Assembly: GCF_011378855.1 (NCBI RefSeq)
Contig: NZ_WTLB01000006.1
Coordinates: 1-64,000 of the forward strand
Direction of reading: 5' to 3'
Length of the DNA stretch: 64,000 nucleotides
DNA from: Pseudoalteromonas sp. Z1A8
Lineage (GTDB): Bacteria > Pseudomonadota > Gammaproteobacteria > Enterobacterales > Alteromonadaceae
The stretch's first letter is position 1. The number at the start of each line of letters is the position of its first letter. The notes beneath the pieces are model-generated. The model was not told the DNA's origin and searched no databases. It was given only the letters and a program-made list of their open reading frames with translations. Below are positions 1-7,887 of the stretch, piece by piece. A program made the translations under genes and the position numbers.

Positions 1-50
1 TTATTACTAAAACAACTCGGTACTAACAAATAAAACAAAACTTCTTTCAA
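1..50 (-). promoter_or_regulatory. Promoter/leader of a presumed second csp gene beyond the left edge
   Basis: Read on the minus strand, this stretch repeats the promoter and early leader of the csp gene at 98-307. Positions 1-34 match 399-432 with three mismatches. The TTGAAA at complement(45-50) sits at the same distance from the repeat as the TTGACA at complement(443-448). It lies downstream of the csp stop codon and terminator, so it most likely drives another cold-shock gene outside the window. That last step is inference. Confidence 0.55.
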
Positions 51-60
51 ACTAGTATTC

Positions 61-86
61 AAAATGGGTTATTGCTAACCCATTTT
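61..86 (-). terminator. Terminator of the csp gene
   Basis: Perfect 10-base arms (AAAATGGGTT / AACCCATTTT) around a 6-base loop, 12 bases after the csp stop codon. The stem ends in a T run on either strand. It separates csp from the presumed next promoter at 1-50. Confidence 0.7.
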
Positions 87-97
87 AACGAAAGCAA

Positions 98-307
98 TTA
101 GATGCTAACGATGTTTTCAGCTTGTGGACCTTTTTGACCTTGAGTAACAGTAAACTGTACACGTTGGCCTTCAGCTAGAGTTTTGAAACCGTCGCCAGAG
201 ATTGCGCTGAAATGTGCGAAAACATCAGGACCAGATTCTTGCTCGATAAAACCAAAACCTTTTGCTTCGTTGAAAAATTTAACTGTACCAGTTGTAGTAT
301 TAGACAT
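98..307 (-). CDS. Cold-shock protein, CspA family
   Basis: A 69-residue single cold-shock domain, the usual CspA/CspE length. RNP1 (KGFGFI, residues 16-21) and RNP2 (VFAHF, residues 29-33) are both present. Such proteins are cytoplasmic RNA chaperones that melt mRNA secondary structure, often at low temperature. The start is supported by AGGA about 8 bases upstream. The end of the leader resembles the segment before the E. coli cspA start codon (AAGG-CACT-ATTA-like string, then the ribosome-binding site). The long leader and the promoter duplication suggest leader-controlled expression; whether this copy is cold-induced or constitutive cannot be told from sequence. Confidence 0.95.
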   Translation of the reverse strand: MSNTTTGTVKFFNEAKGFGFIEQESGPDVFAHFSAISGDGFKTLAEGQRVQFTVTQGQKGPQAENIVSI

Positions 308-448
308 AATAGTATCCTAAGAATTAATAAAAGTGCGCCTTAAATTAGGCAATTTAACAGGAAGAAAACATACATTTAACTGAGGATAACGCGAAGGATT
401 ATTACTAAAACAACGTGGTACTTACAAATAAATAGGGTTTTCTGTCAA
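308..448 (-). promoter_or_regulatory. csp promoter and long 5' leader
   Basis: On the minus strand TTGACA at complement(443-448) is followed, 17 bases later, by a weak -10 region in the repeated block 399-432. About 90 bases of untranslated leader then follow before the start codon, as is typical of cold-shock genes. The block 399-432 is the part shared with 1-34 and may work as a cold-box-like RNA element. The exact transcription start is not determined. Confidence 0.5.
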
Positions 449-732
449 CCCGATGGCAAGCAGGATAACAGTAAATTAAGTCATATACCAAGCCCTATTG
501 TAAATTTATTTTAGAGTAAGTGCTTTATTTGTTTGTTTGTTTTTTAACTAACTAGTTATGATTGAGATGATCTTTTTAACTTATAAATTAAAGTTAAGTT
601 TATTTTAATCAAAGCTTTACGCTTATTTTTGTACACAGTTTTAGAGTGGGTAAAATACAGGTTTTAACTGGTTAAAACATGACCTAATTACCTACTAAAT
701 TTTTTGATATATATCTTAAATAACGTGATTCA
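449..732. other. Intergenic stretch without a recognised gene
   Basis: AT-rich DNA between the csp promoter and the end of the exporter gene at 733. I see no open frame of gene-like quality, no strong terminator for the upstream minus operon and no recognisable RNA. Confidence 0.5.
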
Positions 733-1737
733 TTAGCCCCAAATTACAAATCCAAGTATTAATAATGCAATCCAAAGTGTTTCAGCAACAATTAAAATAA
801 TAGGTTTTATACCTACTTCGGTAAGTTTTCCTAAATTAGTTTTCATACCAATGGCTGAAATAGCCGCAATTAAAAAGAACTGCGAAAGTTCGTTAGCGGT
901 TTCAAGCACTATTATAGGAAGAGAAAAGCAGCTATTTATTATCATGAGTATGACAAAGCCAATTAAAAACCCAGGGACTTTAGGTAATTCTCCGTGTTTT
1001 TCTTTATTTGAGCGATTAATAATAACCATCATAATAAGTACAACGGGTAGCAGCATAGCAACACGTACAAGTTTAGTTAGGGTTGCTATATCGCCAGTCT
1101 CAGGTGATACCGAATAACCAGCACCTACTACCTGCGCTACGTCGTGTATTGTGCCGCCTAAAAATACGCCTGCATTATGGGCGTCAAACTCAAGGTAATT
1201 AACCACAATAGGGTAGAGGATCATAGCAAGGGTCGACATGGCTGTTACGCCAATAACCGTAAGTAAAGTATCGCGCTCTTTATGTTCGCTGTTTGGCATA
1301 ATAGAGGAGATAGCTAGCGCAGCAGACGCTCCACAAATAGCAACTGAGCCGCCTGTAAGTGCACCAAAGCGTTTTTGTAAGCCAAATGCGCGCGCAAGTA
1401 CTACGCCTAAAATAATAGTAGTAAATATAGCGCCCGCTAACATAAGTGCGGTTTGCCAACCTAGTGTTACTAAATCTCCCAGTGCTATGCGTGTGCCTAG
1501 CAGCACTATACCTACGCGCAAAACCGTGGTGCCGGTAAAGTCGATACCTTTGGCGCAAGGGCTATCGCTTTGATATAAAAATGAGACTGCCATACCCAGT
1601 AACAAAGCAAACAGCATGGCTGGTGCGCCGTAATGCTCACTTAAAAATAAAGCGGCAAGGCCAGTCATTGCAGCAATGCTGGCACCTTGCCATAAAGGTG
1701 ATATTTTACAGCTTAATTTACTACTTAAGCGCTGCAT
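733..1737 (-). CDS. YeiH-family (UPF0324/COG2855) putative sulfate/sulfite exporter
   Basis: A 334-residue inner-membrane protein with about ten hydrophobic segments, full length for the YeiH family. Family features include GLAALFLS near residue 27, LLGMAVSFL near 46 and the glycine-rich stretch GGSVAICGASAALAI near residue 128. Members have been linked to anion export during sulfonate degradation (a COG2855 protein is annotated TauZ in some taurine gene clusters). Its start codon overlaps the stop of the dioxygenase gene by one base (TAATG), so the two are translationally coupled. It is the last gene of the operon reductase-dioxygenase-exporter. The family is clear; the substrate is inferred from context. 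Confidence 0.85.
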   Translation of the reverse strand: MQRLSSKLSCKISPLWQGASIAAMTGLAALFLSEHYGAPAMLFALLLGMAVSFLYQSDSPCAKGIDFTGTTVLRVGIVLLGTRIALGDLVTLGWQTALMLAGAIFTTIILGVVLARAFGLQKRFGALTGGSVAICGASAALAISSIMPNSEHKERDTLLTVIGVTAMSTLAMILYPIVVNYLEFDAHNAGVFLGGTIHDVAQVVGAGYSVSPETGDIATLTKLVRVAMLLPVVLIMMVIINRSNKEKHGELPKVPGFLIGFVILMIINSCFSLPIIVLETANELSQFFLIAAISAIGMKTNLGKLTEVGIKPIILIVAETLWIALLILGFVIWG

Positions 1738-2732
1738 TACGCTTTAGCTGCGGTAAGTGCTACTAACACTTGGCGTTTACGTTCGCCTGTAAAAGGGCGG
1801 CGACCATGCATAGCCATTTCGTTATCAACTAAGGCTACATCGCCATCTTGCCATGCAAGATCAAAGGTAAATACTTTTGAAAGCTCAACAATTTTATCAA
1901 GTCCAGCTTTAGGAATGGCACTGCCATCGCCAAAGGTAATAGCAACCGATGGGTTTTCGCGTACGCCTTTCCAGCCCATGTAAGCGGCAATCAGTTGGTT
2001 ATAAAAAACCTGTACGTTGTTTTCAAGAGTTACTACAGCAGGAAGTACCGGTGTAACGGCTTTTAGTGAGCCGTCTTCAAGCCATTCCCATTCGTAACCC
2101 AGTTCGGTTAATTTGTTATGTGCTTCGTCTTTGGTTTCAACGCTTAGTGTACTTTTCCAGCTTCGGCCTTGGCCTGATGTTGCGTCGTCAGCGGCTGGCA
2201 TATAGGTGGTGTACTTTAGGCCTTTGTGTTCAAAGTCATGGGCAAGTTTACTGTCGTATTCTTTTAATGCGCTAAATAACTTATCTGATCGGCAAAGAGG
2301 TGTTGCACCACCTTCTTCTGCGGCCGATTTACAAAAAAAGAATAACTTACTTGGCGAAATAGGCGTTTGAGCCATTTCGTGGTGTAAGTATATTTCTACA
2401 TCTTTTGGCGCTTCGTTAGCTGTAAATACACGCTCGGTAAAATTAATACGCACCGCGTTTGAAAGCGACTCTTTATAAGTAAAATTGTCGTAATCAAAAC
2501 CTGCTGAAAACGTATCAAAGGTTTCGGCGCTATTTACAGGAAAACCACGAAACAACACAGCTCCTGAGCTGCGAAGTTTTTTGGCCAGTTCGCTTTTATT
2601 GGCGCGAATGAAAGCTACCGCTTCTTCAACGGTGCTGGCGTTATTGTTATTAACCACAATGCACGGAAAAACCGAATCATCGAATGTTAATTGAGTTGGC
2701 ACTGAGGCGTAGTTAATTTCGGTAGCTGACAT
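1737..2732 (-). CDS. Fe(II)/2-oxoglutarate-dependent dioxygenase, TauD/TfdA superfamily
   Basis: A 331-residue cytoplasmic enzyme of the TauD/TfdA (PF02668) fold. The metal site is visible as H117-x-E119 (in YLHHEMAQ) and distal H309 (AMHGRRPF). R318 and R320 are candidates for binding 2-oxoglutarate. The HxE rather than HxD carboxylate places it nearer the clavaminate synthase/SyrP branch than classical TauD. AGGA upstream supports the start. It lies 9 bases after the aldo/keto reductase and overlaps the YeiH gene. Between a reductase and an anion exporter, a C-S bond-cleaving oxygenase that releases sulfite and an aldehyde is the most coherent role. That is inference; hydroxylation of another substrate remains possible. 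Confidence 0.85.
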   Translation of the reverse strand: MSATEINYASVPTQLTFDDSVFPCIVVNNNNASTVEEAVAFIRANKSELAKKLRSSGAVLFRGFPVNSAETFDTFSAGFDYDNFTYKESLSNAVRINFTERVFTANEAPKDVEIYLHHEMAQTPISPSKLFFFCKSAAEEGGATPLCRSDKLFSALKEYDSKLAHDFEHKGLKYTTYMPAADDATSGQGRSWKSTLSVETKDEAHNKLTELGYEWEWLEDGSLKAVTPVLPAVVTLENNVQVFYNQLIAAYMGWKGVRENPSVAITFGDGSAIPKAGLDKIVELSKVFTFDLAWQDGDVALVDNEMAMHGRRPFTGERKRQVLVALTAAKA

Positions 2733-2741
2733 TGTATGTTC

Positions 2742-3704
2742 CTAATCGTAAATTGGGTGAAAACGGTTAAAGGCAGCTTCACAAAAGTGCCCAGGGTCGT
2801 TAAATCGGCGATTACTATTAAGCGCAGAAATTTGCGCCATTTCTTGCTCTGTTAATTCAAAATCAAACAGTGCAAGGTTTTCTTTCATGCGTTCAAGTTT
2901 TGAAGTTTTTGGAATAATGGCAGTACCACGTTGCACGCCCCAGCGAAGTACGACTTGTGCTGGCGTTTTGCCATGATTTTGTGCAGCCGCTTTAACAACG
3001 CTTTGCTCAAGAACCGATTCGGTTTTATCTGCCATTTCAAGCTCAAGGTACGAAAGCGCACCCAGTGGTGAAAACGCAGTAACCGGAATATCGTACTGCT
3101 TAGCTAATCTTACTAATCGCTCTTGCGTTAAATAAGGGTGCGACTCAATTTGCAACATAGCGGGTTTGATATTTGCGTAGGTCATTAAATCGTGAAGCAG
3201 TGCGCTTGAGTAATTACATACCCCAATGCGTTTAGCTTTGTTGTTATGTACTTGTTCTTCCATTGCTTGCCACGTTAAATATAGCGGCACTTTTGCCAAC
3301 TCCATTTGTGGGTTTTGTGCGTCTGGATCAACAAACCATTCTGGTGGATAGCGGGTTTCTATTGGCACAAATGTTTGCGCAATCGGAAAATGAATTAGGT
3401 ATAAATCTAAGTAATCTAACTTTAAGTCACTTAGTGTTTTATCTATCGCGAGGCCAACATGCTCTGGTGCATGAAAGGTATTCCACAGTTTTGATGTTAT
3501 CCATAATTCTTCGCGGGTACATAAGCCATCGCTTATTGCTTGGGCTATGCCATCGCCTACTTGCTCTTCGTTACCGTAGTCTGATGCGCAATCAAGATGG
3601 CGGTAACCTGCCTTAATGGCTTGGTATACCGTTTGTGCACAATCTTCTTGTGCGACTTTCCATAAACCGAACCCTACTGGAGGGATATTATTTAATGAAC
3701 TCAT
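2742..3704 (-). CDS. Aldo/keto reductase, xylose-reductase-like
   Basis: A 320-residue NAD(P)H-dependent (alpha/beta)8 barrel reductase. The catalytic tetrad is D38, Y43, K72 and H105. The segments SDYGNE, TSKLWNTFH and LYLIHFPIAQ closely resemble D-xylose (aldose) reductases of the AKR2 group. The C-terminal IPKTSKLERMKEN is the cofactor phosphate/adenine loop. It is the first gene of a minus-strand operon with the dioxygenase and YeiH, under the palindrome-carrying promoter at 3734-3783. In that setting it may reduce the aldehyde produced by the oxygenase, such as 6-dehydroglucose to glucose. Reduction of another aldose is the alternative. Confidence 0.9.
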   Translation of the reverse strand: MSSLNNIPPVGFGLWKVAQEDCAQTVYQAIKAGYRHLDCASDYGNEEQVGDGIAQAISDGLCTREELWITSKLWNTFHAPEHVGLAIDKTLSDLKLDYLDLYLIHFPIAQTFVPIETRYPPEWFVDPDAQNPQMELAKVPLYLTWQAMEEQVHNNKAKRIGVCNYSSALLHDLMTYANIKPAMLQIESHPYLTQERLVRLAKQYDIPVTAFSPLGALSYLELEMADKTESVLEQSVVKAAAQNHGKTPAQVVLRWGVQRGTAIIPKTSKLERMKENLALFDFELTEQEMAQISALNSNRRFNDPGHFCEAAFNRFHPIYD

Positions 3705-3733
3705 TGGGAATTCCTGTTAAAAATACATAATGA

Positions 3734-3783
3734 CTTAGGTCTTGTATAAGACATAAGTTATTATACGAATCAAACAGTGTCAA
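3734..3783 (-). promoter_or_regulatory. Promoter and operator of the reductase-dioxygenase-yeiH operon
   Basis: On the minus strand: TTGACA (complement 3778-3783), 17-base spacer, TAACTT, 2 bases, then GTCTTATACAAGAC (complement 3739-3752). The palindrome extends to 3734-3757 (CTTA...TAAG). The same arrangement, base for base apart from the spacers, precedes the GH31 gene at 5657-5701. An operator over the transcription start suggests repression, most simply by the GntR protein encoded at 3919-4668. Confidence 0.75.
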
Positions 3784-3837
3784 TACTGTGTTAACAGCAA
3801 AGCAGTAAATGAGAGGGTTAAAAAACCTGCAGGCAGC

Positions 3838-3861
3838 AAAAAGGCAGCGTTTGCTGCCTTT
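3838..3861 (-). terminator. Terminator of the gntR gene
   Basis: Arms AAAGGCAGC / GCTGCCTTT around a 4-base loop, followed on the minus strand by a T run. It lies 58 bases after the regulator stop codon and insulates it from the reductase operon. Confidence 0.8.
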
Positions 3862-3918
3862 AAAAATATTTAATTATTATGCGCTAAAGTGGGTGGTTAG
3901 CACTAAAGAGGCTCTTAA

Positions 3919-4668
3919 TCAGTCGAGCTCAATTTGATAGTGGTAATGATCGCTACGGCATTTGCTTTGGCGGTATTCGATACGCTTACCTTCGATTGAT
4001 TCGGTAATACGTGATACCAGCAGCAGTGGGTCGCCAGCTTTAATAGCTAGCATTTTGGCATCATCCATTGTAGCAAGTACGGCTTTAATACTGTCTTGGG
4101 TTTTGTGTACAGTTTGGTTAAATTTGGTCTGATAGTAATGGTACAATGTATGCGGAATATCACTACTTTGATGTATATCAGGAAAGTAGCTTTGCGGTAG
4201 GTATATAGTTTCGCTCATGCAAAATTCGTTATCAAGAATACGCCTACGAACAAGCTTGGTAACTTTGTCTTTTTTATTGAGCTGTAACGCTTCTATTACT
4301 TCAACTGGCGCTGCACAAAGCTCAACCGATAGCAGTTCAGCCTTTGGCAAATCGGCGCCTTTACCGTCTGCTTGTAACGGAAAAAATCTAAATAATGCAT
4401 CTTGCGCAGTATGTTGCGATACAAACGTACCAACGCCTTGGCGACGAGTCACTATTTTATTGTCGGTTAATAAGTTTAGTGCTTTACGAACCGTACCTTG
4501 GCTTACGTTAAATCCTTCAGCAAGGCGAAATTCGCTTGGTAGTGCTTCGCCAGGTACCCAGCGTCTTTCAACAATGAGCTGTTTAATATAATCAGCCACT
4601 TGTAAGTAAAGCGGTTGAAAAGCCAAGCTTGGGCCACTTAATTTGTGATCAAACATAGAGTTACTCAT
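3919..4668 (-). CDS. GntR-family transcriptional regulator (HutC/UTRA subfamily)
   Basis: A 249-residue regulator with an N-terminal winged helix-turn-helix (about residues 18-85, including LPSEFRLAEGFNVSQGTVRKAL) and a C-terminal UTRA ligand-binding domain (about 100-245). UTRA regulators commonly sense sugars, sugar phosphates or related catabolites and act as repressors released by the ligand. It sits in the middle of the catabolic cluster, divergent from the TauE gene. Palindromes at 3739-3752, 5688-5701 and 9717-9730 are candidate binding sites. No such palindrome is seen before its own gene, so autoregulation is not evident. Confidence 0.92.
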   Translation of the reverse strand: MSNSMFDHKLSGPSLAFQPLYLQVADYIKQLIVERRWVPGEALPSEFRLAEGFNVSQGTVRKALNLLTDNKIVTRRQGVGTFVSQHTAQDALFRFFPLQADGKGADLPKAELLSVELCAAPVEVIEALQLNKKDKVTKLVRRRILDNEFCMSETIYLPQSYFPDIHQSSDIPHTLYHYYQTKFNQTVHKTQDSIKAVLATMDDAKMLAIKAGDPLLLVSRITESIEGKRIEYRQSKCRSDHYHYQIELD

Positions 4669-4849
4669 TATTATTTACCATTAAATTTAATCCACCTGTA
4701 GTTATATCATAGGTGAAACCTTTTACGCATATTTGCGCTAGCTCAATTAAACGTGAACTACTGCTGTAATGTTTTTATAGGCGCAAAATATACATTATGC
4801 CTAAAAACAAATCGTTACACTACAATAGCTCACCCTTAGGAAATTAAAA

Positions 4850-5617
4850 GTGCTCAGTATTTCTTTTGAACTCATTTTGCTTATGGCGCTGTGCCTAAGC
4901 CTTGCCACTGTAATGCAAACTCTTAGCGGGTTTGGCTTTGGGTTGCTGGTGGTTGCAAGCTTTACGTTGCTTGATGTATTGCCACTTACGGCAACTACAT
5001 TTTTAGTGAGTTTGCTAGGGTTAGTTAATTCAACAACCGTGGTCGTTAAAAACCGCAGTTCGGTAAAAGTACCCGAGCTAAAACTTATGTTGTATACCGG
5101 TATACCGTTAATGCTGATAGGTTTTGTGCTACTTGAGTTTATGTCGTCGCATTTAACGCACTATTTAAACTTTATTTTAGGCGTAAGCATTCTATTGTGC
5201 TGCGCTTTAATGCTGATTGGCCGAGATCGTGCCAATAAACAAAGCCGTCCTCGTTCGTTTTTAATAGCCGGTGGGGTGAGTGGGTTACTTGGAGGGTTGT
5301 TTTCAACCTCTGGGCCACCGCTTGTGTTTCAGTGTTATAAGCAAAGTTGGTCTATTGAAGCTATTCGCAGTACGTTATTAGCGGTATTTACTATTGGCGG
5401 GCTAGTACGTGTAGGTATCGCTTTATTTGGTACTTTGCCAGAGCTCGATATTATGTTTTTAATTGCAGCGGCTATTCCTTTGGTGTTGCTAGTTACGCAT
5501 TTTGCTCGTAAATTAACGCCCTACGTAGACGCTAAATGGATACGCATTATAGCTATTACGTTGCTAGGGCTGAGCGGCGTATCGCTGGTGACTACATCGG
5601 CGCCGGGTATATTTTAA
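4850..5617 (+). CDS. TauE/SafE-family membrane exporter, putative sulfite exporter
   Basis: A 255-residue inner-membrane protein with about eight hydrophobic segments, the normal TauE/SafE (DUF81, PF01925) size. The duplicated family signature is seen as LSGFGFGLLVVA (residues 25-36) and GGLFSTSGPPLVF (residues 148-160). The start is GTG, preceded by AGGA at good spacing. Family members export sulfite or other sulfur-containing anions; TauE of Cupriavidus exports sulfite during sulfonate degradation. It is divergent from gntR and upstream of the GH31 gene. A second anion exporter in one cluster, with YeiH, points to release of sulfite or sulfate. The substrate is inferred. Confidence 0.88.
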   Translation: MLSISFELILLMALCLSLATVMQTLSGFGFGLLVVASFTLLDVLPLTATTFLVSLLGLVNSTTVVVKNRSSVKVPELKLMLYTGIPLMLIGFVLLEFMSSHLTHYLNFILGVSILLCCALMLIGRDRANKQSRPRSFLIAGGVSGLLGGLFSTSGPPLVFQCYKQSWSIEAIRSTLLAVFTIGGLVRVGIALFGTLPELDIMFLIAAAIPLVLLVTHFARKLTPYVDAKWIRIIAITLLGLSGVSLVTTSAPGIF

Positions 5618-5625
5618 AAATCACG

Positions 5626-5657
5626 ATGTAAATAATTCATCTTAGGGTTATTTACAT
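5626..5657 (+). repeat. Inverted repeat between tauE-like gene and GH31 promoter
   Basis: Ten-base perfect arms ATGTAAATAA and TTATTTACAT separated by 12 bases. The right arm ends on the first base of the GH31 -35 box. It may be the terminator of the exporter gene, although no T run follows, or a regulator site such as an activator half-site pair. Confidence 0.45.
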
Positions 5658-5701
5658 TGACATGGGGGTTACAATTATTTAACTTGTGTCTTATACAAGA
5701 C
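5657..5701 (+). promoter_or_regulatory. Promoter and operator of the GH31-symporter unit
   Basis: TTGACA (5657-5662), 17-base spacer, TAACTT (5680-5685), 2 bases, GTCTTATACAAGAC (5688-5701). The -35, spacer length, -10, gap and palindrome are identical to the reductase operon promoter, which supports one regulator for both units. Confidence 0.78.
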
Positions 5702-5724
5702 TAATAATTGGTTAAGGAACTCCC

Positions 5725-7785
5725 ATGAATGCATTTGAATTACGTGAGCCAGACTGGAACGCAATAGAGCCAGCACGCTTAACCGCACCGCCAAAGTTAC
5801 AAGGTAATGTGCTGGTTTTGCCCACTCAGTTTGGTGATATTAGCGTAACGATAAGCCAGTTTGGTTTACGTTTAAATGCAGGCACCACACATGACGAGCA
5901 GTTTAAAATATTAACCACAACCCCATCAGAATATCCCCTTACACTTAGCAAAAACAATAATGATTACAGTGTAAGCGGTGGCGAATACCGCCTAGAATTT
6001 TACAGCGACCCTTTTCATTTCAAACTTTATAAAAACGATGAGCTAGTACAGCAATCAGCAACTGATGGCCACTTTGTACGCCAGCACCGTTTACCGCCAC
6101 TAGCAAAAACCGATAACGGCTGGATTTTAAGCCTTGAGCTTAACTACGATGAGGCCGTGTATGGCCTTGGCGAAAAGTGGGGCAAGCTTGATAAACGCGG
6201 CCAACTTATTCGTTCATACAACCACGATGCGCTGGGTGTTAACGCCGAAAAGTCTTATAAAAACACCCCGTATGCATGGAGCCCAGAAGGCTGGAATTTA
6301 TTTGTACATACACCCGCGCCTGTTACCCATGGCGTCGGTTATGCATTGTGGTCGCAACGCGCTTATATATGTTTAGTTGAAGATGACGCGCTAGATATCT
6401 TTTTATATCAAGAACAAACACCTGCTCAAAGTATTAACCGCTATTGTGAACTAACAGGTTTTGCACCGGTGCCACCGCAGTGGAGCTTTGGTGTTATTTT
6501 ATCAAAAGCGTATTACAAAGATGCCGACGAACTACTTAGTGTTGCCCGCGAAGTACGCGCTAAAAAAATGCCGTGCGACGTAATTACCCTTGATGGCCGA
6601 GCATGGCAAGACACCGACACTCGCTTTGCCTTTGAATGGGACCCAACACGCTACGCCGACCCAAAACCAGTACTTGATAAACTAAAAGCGATGGACTTTA
6701 AAATTTGTGTGTGGGAATACCCGATGATCTCGGTAAATAACCCATTGTTCGCTAAAGCGGCCGAAAACGGCTGGCTTATAAAAGACAAACGCACAGGCAA
6801 AGCGTATCAATACGAGTGGGATTTAAGTCCATTTGGCGAAGTACTTACGCCGCTGCCAGAATCGGGTATTTTAGATTTTACTCATCCCGACGCTTACGAA
6901 TACTGGCTTGAGTCGCATAAGCCTTTGTTTGAGCTTGGCGTAGATATGATAAAAGCAGATTTTGGCGAACAGTTAGAAGACGAAAATATGGTATCGCACA
7001 GTGGCGACAGCGGTATTAGATTGCACAACGTTTATAGCATGTTGTACAACCGCTGTGTTTATGAAGCCGCCGAAAAATACTGTAAAACAGGGCCATTTTT
7101 GTTTAGCCGCTCAGCATGGACTGGCAGCCAACGATTCCCTGCTCAATGGGGCGGCGACCCACAAGCCGATTGGCAAGGTTTAGCGGCGAGCATTCGCGGC
7201 AGCTTAGCATGGGGCATGTCGGGCGGGCCGTTTTTTGCAACCGACATTGGCGGTTTTTATAAAGACACTCGCGACGCAGAGCTTTACGTGCGCTGGGCGC
7301 AAGCCTCAGTATTTAGCGCACACATGCGCTTGCATGGTATTGGCCCTCGCGAACCGTGGTCTTATACTGAACAAGCAAGTGACGCGGTATTTGCAGCACT
7401 TAAACTACGCTACCAACTTATTCCTTATTTAGAACTAAGTGCAGAGCAAGCGCAGCAAACCGGTTTGCCGATTCAGCGTGCAATGGCACTGGCATTTCCT
7501 GATGATGTGCTAGCACATAGTTTTGATCAGCAATTTATGTGCGGTGAAAAATTACTGGTTGTGCCATGTGTAGTACCAAACGGTAAAGTGAAATTTTATT
7601 TACCACAAGGCAGCTGGATTCGTTTTCCTGATAAACAAGCTTACGAAGGTGGTAAGTACTACGAGCACACACTCGCACTTGAAGAAATGGCAGTATTTAT
7701 GCGCGAAGGCGACAGCCTAATGCTTGGCCCAGACGTTCAACACACAGAACAAGACATGAGCCAATTAACGCCATGGCCTAAATAA
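5725..7785 (+). CDS. Glycoside hydrolase family 31 (alpha-xylosidase/alpha-glucosidase-like)
   Basis: A 686-residue GH31 enzyme, full length. The N-terminal beta-sandwich runs to about residue 240 and the catalytic barrel from about 250. The nucleophile is D412 in IKADFGE and the acid/base D478 in QWGGDPQ. Overall style, including FEWDP at 303-307 and LHGIGPREPW near 536, is closest to YicI-like alpha-xylosidases and bacterial alpha-glucosidases. No signal peptide is visible, so it should be cytoplasmic and act on an imported glycoside. Sulfoquinovosidase is attractive from context, but the YihQ residues R301, W304 and Y508 are not conserved: F511 stands at the tyrosine position (DIGGF). The substrate therefore stays open. 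Confidence 0.93.
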   Translation: MNAFELREPDWNAIEPARLTAPPKLQGNVLVLPTQFGDISVTISQFGLRLNAGTTHDEQFKILTTTPSEYPLTLSKNNNDYSVSGGEYRLEFYSDPFHFKLYKNDELVQQSATDGHFVRQHRLPPLAKTDNGWILSLELNYDEAVYGLGEKWGKLDKRGQLIRSYNHDALGVNAEKSYKNTPYAWSPEGWNLFVHTPAPVTHGVGYALWSQRAYICLVEDDALDIFLYQEQTPAQSINRYCELTGFAPVPPQWSFGVILSKAYYKDADELLSVAREVRAKKMPCDVITLDGRAWQDTDTRFAFEWDPTRYADPKPVLDKLKAMDFKICVWEYPMISVNNPLFAKAAENGWLIKDKRTGKAYQYEWDLSPFGEVLTPLPESGILDFTHPDAYEYWLESHKPLFELGVDMIKADFGEQLEDENMVSHSGDSGIRLHNVYSMLYNRCVYEAAEKYCKTGPFLFSRSAWTGSQRFPAQWGGDPQADWQGLAASIRGSLAWGMSGGPFFATDIGGFYKDTRDAELYVRWAQASVFSAHMRLHGIGPREPWSYTEQASDAVFAALKLRYQLIPYLELSAEQAQQTGLPIQRAMALAFPDDVLAHSFDQQFMCGEKLLVVPCVVPNGKVKFYLPQGSWIRFPDKQAYEGGKYYEHTLALEEMAVFMREGDSLMLGPDVQHTEQDMSQLTPWPK

Positions 7786-7842
7786 AACTCGGCTTAATAA
7801 AAAAAACACAACACACATACAACACACACAATAATAAAGATA

Positions 7843-7875
7843 TTAGCTTACTTTTTACCGAGTAAAGTAAGCTAA
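7843..7875 (+). promoter_or_regulatory. Intercistronic hairpin before the symporter gene
   Basis: Perfect 12-base arms TTAGCTTACTTT / AAAGTAAGCTAA around a 9-base loop, ending just before the AGGGG ribosome-binding site (about 7877-7881) of the symporter. No T run follows, so it is not a classical terminator. It could stabilise the upstream mRNA or tune the GH31-to-symporter expression ratio. Confidence 0.6.
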
Positions 7876-7887
7876 AAGGGGCGCAAG

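Noticed and set aside
851-1573. Long open frames opposite the YeiH gene
   Set aside because: They are antisense shadows of a clear membrane protein gene, without ribosome-binding sites or protein-like composition.
5725-7785. Naming the GH31 gene as sulfoquinovosidase (yihQ-like)
   Set aside because: The R-x-x-W and tyrosine positions of YihQ are not conserved in a hand alignment; only context supports it.
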